A stretch of DNA of 64,000 bases from an uncultured Subdoligranulum sp. GTDB lineage: Bacteria; Bacillota; Clostridia; Oscillospirales; Ruminococcaceae. Under the pieces are notes generated by a model that was not told the DNA's origin, searched no databases, and saw only the letters and a program-made list of their open reading frames with translations. This document shows, one piece after another, positions 1-6,385 of this stretch; within the stretch, counting starts at the first letter, position 1, and each line of letters starts with the position of its first letter. The position numbers and the translations under genes are program-made. Location of the stretch: contig CALZZE010000003.1 in NCBI GenBank assembly GCA_945830575.1, forward strand, positions 1-64,000, in the 5' to 3' direction.

Positions 1-15
1 GTGTATAAGAGACAG
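1..15 (+). other. Tn5/Nextera mosaic-end adapter remnant
   Basis: The window opens with GTGTATAAGAGACAG, which is identical to the last 15 bases of the 19-bp Tn5 mosaic end used in Nextera libraries. The transporter stop codon begins four bases later. This is almost certainly untrimmed adapter at a contig edge rather than genomic sequence. Confidence 0.93.
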
Positions 16-18
16 CCC

Positions 19-1401
19 TTATTGAGAATGTTTTTCCGCCAGCCGTGCGGCGTTCTCCCGCACCTGCTTTCGGCCAAGGGGATACACCAGCCACAGCACG
101 GCGGCCACCGCCGCAAAGCCCATGGCGGGGGCCACACAGGCGATGGTGAAGATGCGCCCCGTCACTGCCGGGTCAAAGGCGGTGGCCTCGCTGTAGCCCG
201 CCAGCCCCAGCAGCGCGCCGGTCAGCCCGGAGGAAAACGCCTGCCCCAGCTTGCGGGAAAAGGAATACACCGCGTAGATGGTTCCGTCCGACCGGCGTCC
301 GGTGCGCAGCTCCGCGTCATCAATGACATCGGTGATCATGGCCCAGATAACGGTGTTGAAAAAGCCCACGCCCATCAGCGCCAGCGTGAAGAACACCACA
401 AACCCGTAGGCCCCGGCGGGGCGCACCCACCAGCAGGCCAGCAGCACCAGCGAGCTGCCCAGACAGGCCGCTGCCGACAGGCTGCGCTTGCCGAACCGTT
501 TGGACAGCGCCCCGGCGGTGGGCGCGCACACCGCCAGAATGGCGGCGTTTCCGGCCAGTGCCGCCGTGCTCTGGGCGGCCACGTTGCCGTAGTAGTTGGG
601 GAACACATAGTTGGCCATGCCGTTGAGCATCAGCATGGAAAGCAGCAGCAGAATGGCCGCCAGCAAAATGCCGATGAGCGCCCGGCTGGTGGCCAGTTCG
701 CCCAGCAGCTTCAGCGGACTGCCCCGCTCGCTGACGGGCAGCGTCACCCGTTCCCGTACCAGCGCGAAACAGGCCAGATAGCTTGCCACCGCCGCAATGC
801 TGAACACCCCGGCAATGACCGTCATCCGCGGACCGGACAGCACCTGCCGTCCGTTCACCGTCACGTAAGCCAGCAGCGGCGTGCCCGCGCCGATCACCAT
901 ACCCGCCAGCGTGCTGCCGATGGTACGCCAGGTGGACAGCTGGGTGCGCTGGGCCGGGTCATCGGTGATGGCGGAGGCCATGGAGCCGTAAGGAATGTTG
1001 ATGGCTGTGTAAAACACCGACCCCCACAACAGATAGGTGACGAACATCCACACCAGCCGCACCCCGTAGGGAGCCGCCGCCAGCCAGGACTGGTAAATGA
1101 GGAAGGAGGACACCGCCACCGGCCCGCAGATGCGCAGCAGCCATGGCCGGAACCGCCCGTGGCGGGTGGGGCGGACGGTGTCCACCCAGCGGCCCATGCC
1201 CACATCGGTGAAGGCGTCCACAAAGCGGGCCAGCATCATCAGCAGGCCCACGGTGCCGGGGGACACGCCCATCACATCGGTGTAAAATTTCATCATAAAG
1301 GTGGAGGACAGGATAAAGGTAAAATCGTTGCCCAGATCACCGAACATATAGCCCACCCGGTCGGCAAAGCCGAAGGGGCGCTGGGAGGAATTTGCAGCCA
1401 A
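19..1401 (-). CDS. MFS transporter, GPH (glycoside-pentoside-hexuronide:cation) family
   Basis: This 460-residue polytopic membrane protein is the usual length of GPH-family cation-coupled sugar symporters. The N-terminal region GYMFGDLGNDFTFILSS and the following FYTDVMGVSPGTVG resemble the family signature near TM1-TM2, and MGRWVDTVRPTRHGRFRPW resembles the loop 2-3 region with the D-x-x-x-R-P-type motif. About twelve hydrophobic segments follow. A probable role is uptake of a glycoside or uronide with H+ or Na+, but the substrate cannot be read from the sequence. The TAA stop lies just inside the adapter remnant, so the C-terminus could be affected by the contig edge, although the length looks complete. 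It lies outside the inferred element. Confidence 0.85.
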   Translation of the reverse strand: MAANSSQRPFGFADRVGYMFGDLGNDFTFILSSTFMMKFYTDVMGVSPGTVGLLMMLARFVDAFTDVGMGRWVDTVRPTRHGRFRPWLLRICGPVAVSSFLIYQSWLAAAPYGVRLVWMFVTYLLWGSVFYTAINIPYGSMASAITDDPAQRTQLSTWRTIGSTLAGMVIGAGTPLLAYVTVNGRQVLSGPRMTVIAGVFSIAAVASYLACFALVRERVTLPVSERGSPLKLLGELATSRALIGILLAAILLLLSMLMLNGMANYVFPNYYGNVAAQSTAALAGNAAILAVCAPTAGALSKRFGKRSLSAAACLGSSLVLLACWWVRPAGAYGFVVFFTLALMGVGFFNTVIWAMITDVIDDAELRTGRRSDGTIYAVYSFSRKLGQAFSSGLTGALLGLAGYSEATAFDPAVTGRIFTIACVAPAMGFAAVAAVLWLVYPLGRKQVRENAARLAEKHSQ

Positions 1402-1471
1402 AAGCGGGCATCTCCTTTCCGGGAAACCGTGTCCCGGAATGAGTATGCCCGCTGTGCAGTGCTCTCATGCA

Positions 1472-2185
1472 TTAGTTTATGTACAATTTGACCCCGCCGT
1501 TGGCGTGGAGCAGGTGGCTGGGCAGCGGGTCCTGCGCCGTGACGGTGCCATCCTGCGCGCCGCCCATCACCTCGGCGTGCAGCCCGGCCTGCAGCAGCTT
1601 GTCCTTGGCCTGCTGTACACTCAGCCCGATGACCCGCGGCACCGCCCGGAAGGGGTCTGCCTGGGGCCGCACCACCACCAGCCGCACCAGCTGCCCGGCG
1701 GTGAGCTGCGTGCCCGGCTCCGGGTCGCAGCGCACCACTGTGTAGGCGTCCACCGTGTTGTCGCTGATAAACTCCACCGTCACCGCCAGCCCCTCCTGCC
1801 GCAGCAGGTCGGTGGCCTCCCGCTGGGGCATCCGCCGCACCTCCGGCAGCGTGACAAGTTTAGGGCCTTCGCTCACCGTCAGGGTCAGCTGCTGGCCCTC
1901 CTTGACGGTGCGCCCCGCCCGGGGCGTCTGGGCACAGACGGTGCCCGCCGCCTCGTCGCCGCTGCGGTATTCCAGCACCACGGTCAGCCCGGCGTGCTCC
2001 ATCTCGGCGGCCGCCTCCGTTTCGCTGCGCCCCACCAGATTCGGGATGGTCACATCGGCGCGGGTGGAAAACAGCTCGTTGGTGCTCTGGGCCAACACCT
2101 GCCGGATGACCGCCGCCGCCCCCAGCACCGACAAAAGCGCCAGCACCGCCATGACCCGCAGCGGAGTGATCTTCCATTTTCGCAT
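1472..2185 (-). CDS. PASTA-domain membrane protein
   Basis: A 237-residue protein with a short basic N-terminus, one membrane segment (about residues 9-28) and three consecutive PASTA-like repeats. The repeats are marked by VTIPNLVGRSETEAAAEMEHAG, VTLPEVRRMPQREATDLLRQEG and PRVIGLSVQQAKDKLLQAG. PASTA domains bind peptidoglycan or muropeptides in the tails of Ser/Thr kinases and penicillin-binding proteins, but here no kinase or transpeptidase domain is attached. It is therefore a stand-alone anchored PASTA protein facing the wall. The ATG at 2185 is preferred over the longer ORF because GGTGAG lies upstream at good spacing and the membrane segment then starts normally. It is divergent from the BrkB-type gene. 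Confidence 0.8.
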   Translation of the reverse strand: MRKWKITPLRVMAVLALLSVLGAAAVIRQVLAQSTNELFSTRADVTIPNLVGRSETEAAAEMEHAGLTVVLEYRSGDEAAGTVCAQTPRAGRTVKEGQQLTLTVSEGPKLVTLPEVRRMPQREATDLLRQEGLAVTVEFISDNTVDAYTVVRCDPEPGTQLTAGQLVRLVVVRPQADPFRAVPRVIGLSVQQAKDKLLQAGLHAEVMGGAQDGTVTAQDPLPSHLLHANGGVKLYIN

Positions 2186-2288
2186 CTGCTCACCGCCTTT
2201 TCCATCAGTATACCCCCTGCGCCGCGGCAGAGCAATAGACATTTTGAAAATTTTGTGGTATCATGGTGTACCAAAGGAGGGGATTGCG

Positions 2289-3125
2289 TTGGGCAAACGG
2301 GAACGGGTCTTGCAGCTGCTGCTGTCGGAGATCAAAACGGTCAGCGATGACAAGGTCACGGTCTATGCGGCGCAGGCGTCCTTTTTCACCATCATTTCGG
2401 CGGTGCCGTTTCTGTCGCTGCTGCTGGCGGCCTTCTCGCTGGTTCTGCCGGATATCGCCTTCCGGGTTCTGCCGGACGCGCCCCTTTCCCCGGAACTGTT
2501 CAGCATCCTCGGCCCCATTTTAGAGGACCTGCAAAGCGCCCCGCGCATCTCGCTGCTTTCCTTCTCCGCCATTTTTACGCTGTGGAGTGCCTCCAAGGGC
2601 ACCTCGGCGCTGCGGGAGGGGCTGGAGATCATCTACCGGGCGGACGCGCCGGAGGGCTTTCTCTCCCAGCGTCTGCGGTCGCTGGGCAACACGCTGGCCT
2701 TTATTGCGCTCATTTTGTGCAGTGTGGTGCTGCTGCTGTTCGGGGATTTTCTGGACAATCTCATTCCGTTTTTCAGCATTTCCGGCTTTTTGCTGTACTG
2801 GCGAACGCCGTTTCTGGTGCTGTTCATGTGCGTGGTGTTCACCGCCATGTACACCGCCACCGCCAGCCGTATCCCCCGTCTGCGGGGCCTTCACCGGCAG
2901 GCGCTGCCCCACGTGCCGGGAGCGGTGTTCGCCGCCATGGGCTGGGTGGTGTTTTCCAAGGGGTATGCGCTGTATATCCGCTATTTCCCCAATGCCTCCG
3001 CCGTCTACGGCAGTCTGGGGGCGCTGTGCCTCATCATGCTGTGGCTGTATTTCTGCATGGTGATTCTGCTGCTGGGCGCCGAGGTGAACAAGCTGGTATA
3101 CGCCCTGCGCAGCTCCCGGCATTGA
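2289..3125 (+). CDS. YihY/BrkB family membrane protein (TTG start)
   Basis: A 278-residue polytopic protein of the YihY/virulence-factor BrkB family. Family features visible are the early VTVYAAQASFFTIISAVPFLSLLLA segment, the SASKGTSALREGLEIIYRADAP region and the C-terminal NASAVYGSLGALCLIMLWLYFCMVILLLGAEVNKL segment. The family is inner-membrane and of unresolved molecular function, and despite an old annotation it is not RNase BN. The track ORF is open far upstream, but AAAGGAGGGG lies six bases before a TTG at 2289, after which the family homology begins. It is followed by a hairpin and the split sleC-like gene. Confidence 0.88.
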   Translation: MGKRERVLQLLLSEIKTVSDDKVTVYAAQASFFTIISAVPFLSLLLAAFSLVLPDIAFRVLPDAPLSPELFSILGPILEDLQSAPRISLLSFSAIFTLWSASKGTSALREGLEIIYRADAPEGFLSQRLRSLGNTLAFIALILCSVVLLLFGDFLDNLIPFFSISGFLLYWRTPFLVLFMCVVFTAMYTATASRIPRLRGLHRQALPHVPGAVFAAMGWVVFSKGYALYIRYFPNASAVYGSLGALCLIMLWLYFCMVILLLGAEVNKLVYALRSSRH

Positions 3126-3139
3126 GCGTTTCCTGTCCG

Positions 3140-3184
3140 CACCTCCTGCTGTCACGGCGCATAGCCTGTTGCAGGAGGTGTTTT
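3140..3184 (+). terminator. Hairpin that terminates brkB and contains the sleC-like RBS
   Basis: CACCTCCTGC (3140-3149) pairs perfectly with GCAGGAGGTG (3171-3180) and is followed by TTTTG. It looks like an intrinsic terminator for the upstream gene. The 3' arm is also the ribosome-binding site of the sleC-like gene that starts at 3187, so transcripts reading through would have that site sequestered. Confidence 0.75.
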
Positions 3185-3186
3185 GT

Positions 3187-3792
3187 ATGCCCACGGGAAC
3201 CATTCAGATCTACACCTCGGTGGCGCAGCAGGCTGCGCCATTGCAGGGGGTACAGCTGACGATCTTTGACGAGGGCGGCGTGCCGCTGGCAAGCCTGCTC
3301 TCGGATGAAAGCGGCGCAGCGGGGCCGGTCTCGGCCTTTGCGCCGGACAAAAGCTACAGTCTTGACGTGAACAATTCCACGGTGCGGCCCTACGCGCTGT
3401 ACCGCATCACCGCCTCGCTGGACGGCTGGCAGACGCTGACGCTGTCCGGCGTGCAGGTCTTTGACGGGGAACAGACCATCGCCCGGCTGGAACTGCTGCC
3501 CGCCCAGCCCGCGCTGCTCCGCGCCGGCAGCGAGACCGCCGACCAGACCGTGACGCTGCCGCCCCATCCGCTGTTTGTGGGGGGCGGCGGCAGCGGCCCC
3601 GCGCCCACCGGCGGCTGTCCGGTGCCGTTCGTGCTCAACGAGGTGGTCATTCCCAAAAAAATCACGGTGCATCTGGGCAAGCCCAGCGCCAACGTGCGCA
3701 ACGTGACGGTGAGTTTTCAGGACTACATCGCCAACGTGGCCTCCGGTGAGATTTACCCCAGCTGGGGGCCGAAAAGTGGCAAACCACTTTGA
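3187..3792 (+). pseudogene. 5' part of interrupted SleC-like spore-cortex/peptidoglycan protein
   Basis: The first 193 codons, to the TGG at 3763-3765, look like the N-terminal half of a clostridial SleC-type protein. There is a transthyretin/carboxypeptidase-regulatory-like beta domain (TGTIQIYTSVAQQAAPLQGV ... GVQVFDGEQ), a Gly/Pro linker, then the start of a SpoIID-like domain (ITVHLGKP ... VTVSFQDYIANVASGEIYPSW). After W193 the frame runs into unrelated PKSGKPL and stops. The expected continuation, PEQAIRANILAQISLALNRV, begins at 63496. SleC-type enzymes degrade spore cortex during germination; whether this protein is catalytic cannot be told from the half gene. The start has a strong GCAGGAGGTG site that is buried in a hairpin. 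Confidence 0.85.
3763..3790. other. Left junction of element (att-like)
   Basis: Host coding sequence ends at CAGCTGG and is followed by element sequence GGGCCGAAAAGTGGC. A perfect inverted repeat, AAAGTGG-CAAA-CCACTTT (3773-3790), lies just inside. The only bases shared directly with the right junction are TGG, consistent with the very short crossover core of serine recombinases. The crossover position is inferred from the restored reading frame. Confidence 0.6.
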
Positions 3793-4103
3793 ATAATAAC
3801 GATATACCGTTATGTGACTCAAAAACCCGCAAATCCGTTTTCAACCCCTCGTCAGGAAATGGATGGAACGATGTGACAATTTATCCGAAAAACCGTCCCC
3901 GAAAAACAAGATGTGACGTTGTTGTCCGTCAAAAGCGGAAGGCGGTTCTTTTGGGTTATGAGGCCTTTGCGAGCGAACATCTCATGGATGCAAGCCTGCG
4001 AAAAAAATTTCGCTGGATACCGCATATGTATTGATAGAAGCGATTCCCGATGAGCGGCGGCCCGGAAAAAATCGTGAGCAAAACATACCGACAGTGTGTA
4101 AAT
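3793..4103. other. AT-richer gap at left end of element, no convincing gene
   Basis: This stretch is AT-richer than its neighbours. It holds only an 81-codon track ORF (3789-4034) with unconvincing composition, no clear ribosome site and no recognisable motif. I see no terminator or promoter here that I can support. Confidence 0.5.
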
Positions 4104-4424
4104 ATGGAACGCGAAGAAACAAAGAAAATCGCCGGTGGGATGGCCGAGCTGCCGGACGAGGAATTGGATCGGGTTGTCGGCGGAAAAGATACACATTACG
4201 TATTAATGGATCAAAAAATGGTTGGCCCCTTTGGTAAGTATCCGATCAATGTGATTAAAGTATATAAGTGGGAGACTGATGCTGCTTTTTATTATGCGGC
4301 AAAACGCAAAATGTTACAGAAATTTTCAAAAAATTCAGATTTTTCCCGCAACCGGAATGGATTGCTATTTCGCGGGTGCAATGCTATAATACCCTCAAAT
4401 GGAAAGGCAGGGAGGACACCATGA
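4104..4424 (+). CDS. Double-glycine leader peptide, putative exported/RiPP-type precursor
   Basis: From ATG 4104 the product starts MEREETKKIAGGMAELPDEE and continues LDRVVGG, which is the leader pattern of double-glycine secreted peptides (acidic ELPDEELDRV followed by GG). Cleavage after the GG would release a basic/aromatic core starting KDTHYVLMDQK. The stop overlaps the next gene's start (ATGA), suggesting translational coupling or read-in to the next gene's leader region. The 3' part of the ORF (about 4304-4350) coincides with the CTGTAAC-type motif read on the other strand, so the true C-terminus may be shorter or altered by a rearrangement. No C39-peptidase ABC exporter is present in the window. 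Related leaders occur at 42341-43026 and 50203. Confidence 0.6.
   Translation: MEREETKKIAGGMAELPDEELDRVVGGKDTHYVLMDQKMVGPFGKYPINVIKVYKWETDAAFYYAAKRKMLQKFSKNSDFSRNRNGLLFRGCNAIIPSNGKAGRTP
4291..4318 (-). promoter_or_regulatory. CTGTAAC-type (ECF-like) promoter facing left
   Basis: On the minus strand CTGTAAC is followed after 16 bp by CATAAT and preceded by an A/T-tract, matching the other members of the family. It points away from the secreted-protein gene and towards no recognisable minus-strand gene, so it may be a relic separated from its gene. Confidence 0.4.
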
Positions 4425-5173
4425 ACAAAACAAACCGTGCCGCCGTTATTCTTGCGCTGCTGGCGGGAATCTGTATCGGCGGCGCAGCCGCAGCGGTTTC
4501 TCATGCGATGCCGGGGAAGGCTTCCCCCACGGTGCAGTCCCTGTACCAGCAGGCGATTGAGGACGCCGTTGTGGCCGGGGAGGAGGAAATCTATCCGCTG
4601 GTGGAGATCACCGAGGACAGTGATTTGGTGACGTGGAATGAGAAAAAGGACAAGGTCCTGATGATGACCTTTCACGACACGCCGGACAGCTATCCGGCGG
4701 GAGAGAGCGTACCCGTTCAAGGATACTCTGTCTGGGTCTTTTCGGGAAAGGAGTTTCTCTCCCGATACCCTGCTTTGGGAAAAGCAGAGGACTGGAATTT
4801 GCGCATGAACCAGCTCATCGGCCTGCCTGCGGACAGCGGGATGACCCATGTCAGCGCCATGTGGGTATCCCCGGAGGATTTGATACGCCCGGCTTATGTG
4901 ACGGATGTGACCGGCCAGATGCGCAATTCTTTCTCTGAGGATACGCCGGAGGACCCGGACTATATTGCGTGGTTCAACGCCAACGCCGTGTATTCTTACT
5001 GCGAAAATACCTATCCCTGGACCAGACTTGGGTATACCTACGACTGGGCGGAGAACGGCGAGGAATATGGCCTTTCGGAATTCCTCCTCACCGATGGGGC
5101 CGAAGTGACCGTGGAATTCACCAGGACTCTGGAGGAGTTTCTCCGCTGGGCCGGGGAGGAAACCAAATCGTAA
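4421..5173 (+). CDS. Secreted protein of unknown function
   Basis: A 250-residue product with an N-terminal export signal (MNKTNRAAVILALLAGICIGGAAAA). The mature part is acidic and rich in Trp and Tyr, with no motif I recognise. The ATG at 4421 follows AGGGAGGACACC at normal spacing. A decayed copy of the signal region (MKRTKGISLLAALLAGVCLGGAAA) lies at 59660 near the other end of the element, also preceded by a CAAAATGTTACAG block, so the two share an ancestor. It overlaps the double-glycine peptide gene by four bases. Function unknown. Confidence 0.7.
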   Translation: MNKTNRAAVILALLAGICIGGAAAAVSHAMPGKASPTVQSLYQQAIEDAVVAGEEEIYPLVEITEDSDLVTWNEKKDKVLMMTFHDTPDSYPAGESVPVQGYSVWVFSGKEFLSRYPALGKAEDWNLRMNQLIGLPADSGMTHVSAMWVSPEDLIRPAYVTDVTGQMRNSFSEDTPEDPDYIAWFNANAVYSYCENTYPWTRLGYTYDWAENGEEYGLSEFLLTDGAEVTVEFTRTLEEFLRWAGEETKS

Positions 5174-5297
5174 AGGCAGCACGGCATACCGATGGCAAGG
5201 GTTCCCGTCATGATTGCCCTTTTCCGACAGGCCGGGCCGTCCTGCGGGATGTCCGCTTTTGTAAAATTTTGGCGAAATAGAGAAAATTCCGGGAAAG

Positions 5298-5331
5298 TGT
5301 CCCGGTCTTGTCCTATTTCTATTCGTATAAT
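5298..5331 (+). promoter_or_regulatory. Promoter with 11-bp-spaced TTGTCC direct repeat (site A)
   Basis: TGTCC boxes at 5298 and 5309 are exactly 11 bp apart. The second (TTGTCC, 5308-5313) is followed by 12 bp and then TATAAT (5326-5331). It drives the cyclic-nucleotide-fold gene pair. There is no TTGACA-like -35 at the standard distance. Confidence 0.6.
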
Positions 5332-5364
5332 AAGACAATAACCGTCAGAAAGGACAGATGAACC

Positions 5365-5769
5365 ATGCAGGAACAAAAAACTTCTTCTCTTCGGCTGAAC
5401 AAGGGCGATGTGGTGTACCAGCAGTGGGACACCGATGTGGAATGCATGTATGACATCCGCTGCGGCAGCATCGGCCTGTTTGAAAGCTACGGCACGCCGG
5501 ACCAGACGCTGCTGGCAGAGCTGGTCATGGAGGATTTTTTTGGCGAAATGGACATGATCGAAGGGACGCCCCGTTCCCACACTGCGGTGGCGCTGGAGGA
5601 TGGCACCGAGCTGATCCCCATCACGGCGGAAACCTTCCGGTCTTATTTTTCCACCCGTCCGGCCAAGGTGCTGCTGATTATGCAGAATCTCAGCCGCCGC
5701 ACCCGTGAACTGACCAAACGGTACATCGGCCTCTGCCGGAAAATCTACAACGACCATCAGAAACAGTGA
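5365..5769 (+). CDS. Cyclic nucleotide-binding-fold protein without DNA-binding domain
   Basis: A 134-residue protein consisting essentially of one cNMP-binding (CAP/Crp effector) beta-roll: KGDVVYQQWDTDVECMYDIRCGSIGLFESYG, then LLAELVMEDFFGEMDMIEG, then SHTAVALEDGTELIPITAETFRSYF and a C-terminal helix. The helix-turn-helix found in Crp/Fnr regulators is absent. GEMDMIEG occupies the phosphate-binding-cassette position, but the Arg-Thr/Ser pair expected for cAMP binding is not evident, so the ligand is uncertain. The next CNB gene starts 11 bp downstream, which suggests an operon and perhaps a heteromer. Promoter site A lies upstream. Confidence 0.78.
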   Translation: MQEQKTSSLRLNKGDVVYQQWDTDVECMYDIRCGSIGLFESYGTPDQTLLAELVMEDFFGEMDMIEGTPRSHTAVALEDGTELIPITAETFRSYFSTRPAKVLLIMQNLSRRTRELTKRYIGLCRKIYNDHQKQ

Positions 5770-5780
5770 GGGGCGGTTCT

Positions 5781-6290
5781 ATGAAAAGCGAAAACATCAT
5801 CACGCTGCACCGCGGGGAAGTGCTCTACCATCAGGGAGATTACCGCTCCACCATGTTCGAGTTGATTCAGGGACAGGTGAACATTGTTGTGGAGTACGGC
5901 AAGGGAAGTGAACTCCGCATTGCCACGCTGGAGGAGGGACAGTGCTTCGGCGTTTCCGGCGTGCTGGAGTGCTATCCCCGCATCGCCACGGCGGTGGCCG
6001 CGCAGGAGGAAACCGTGGTGAAGGAAATCACCGCAGAGGATTTTGCAGGCTATTTTCTGGAAAATCAGGACAAGGTGTACGACATCATGCGCCACATGGG
6101 TGCCCTGCTGCGCCAGATGGACAGTGATTACGCCCGTCTGTCCCGTGCGGAGGCGGAAAAACGTCTGGAGGAGATACCGCGTCCCGACCATGTCCGCGCC
6201 GCGCTGCTGCGTCTGGCGGCGGAGTGGGATGCCATCTGTGATGCCATGGCCCGCGCCGGCGCGATGGACATGGCGGGTAAAATCCGCTGA
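5781..6290 (+). CDS. Cyclic nucleotide-binding-fold protein with C-terminal helical tail
   Basis: A 169-residue product from ATG 5781, which has GAGGGGCGG upstream; the track's earlier start is not needed. A CNB fold (TLHRGEVLYHQGDYRSTMFELIQGQVNIVVEYG ... GQCFGVSGVLECYPRIATAVAAQEE) is followed by a helical segment, LENQDKVYDIMRHMGALLRQMDSDYARLSRAE, and a tail. There is no helix-turn-helix. It is strikingly similar to the gene at 40796-41308, with blocks such as GQCFGVSG, PRIATAVAA, IMRHMGALLRQMD, DYARLSRA and MAGKI shared, so they are paralogues. Likely a small cytoplasmic sensor or adaptor module; partner unknown. Confidence 0.8.
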   Translation: MKSENIITLHRGEVLYHQGDYRSTMFELIQGQVNIVVEYGKGSELRIATLEEGQCFGVSGVLECYPRIATAVAAQEETVVKEITAEDFAGYFLENQDKVYDIMRHMGALLRQMDSDYARLSRAEAEKRLEEIPRPDHVRAALLRLAAEWDAICDAMARAGAMDMAGKIR

Positions 6291-6321
6291 TTTCAATAGG
6301 GTGGATGCCCCGCAGGACTGC

Positions 6322-6354
6322 CAGACTGTCAAAAAAATCCAATCACAACGAGAA
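6322..6354. repeat. Dispersed repeat, copy 1 (CAGACTGTCAAAAAA family)
   Basis: CAGACTGTCAAAAAAATCC followed by AATCACAACGAGAA is shared with copies at about 35273 and 40428. The repeat sits at gene ends next to terminators. This copy carries only the first part of the unit. Confidence 0.7.
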
Positions 6355-6385
6355 GCCCTGCCGCAATGCGGCAGGGCCACTTTTT
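6355..6385. terminator. Bidirectional intrinsic terminator
   Basis: GCCCTGCCGCAATGCGGCAGGGC is a near-perfect hairpin followed on the plus strand by ACTTTTTATT. It separates the convergent CNB gene and the mechanosensitive channel gene. Confidence 0.85.

Noticed and set aside
1-1491. Long plus-strand ORF (496 aa) opposite the GPH transporter
   Set aside because: His/Gln/Gly-rich translation with no motifs; it is the antisense shadow of a GC-rich coding region.
2230-2262. Direct-repeat-type promoter before the BrkB gene
   Set aside because: A TATCAT preceded by TTTTGTGG is present, but the TTGTCC box at the fixed 12-bp distance and the 11-bp repeat are missing.
3789-4034. 81-aa ORF at the left end of the element
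   Set aside because: No ribosome-binding site, no conserved features and unusual composition; left as a gap without a gene.
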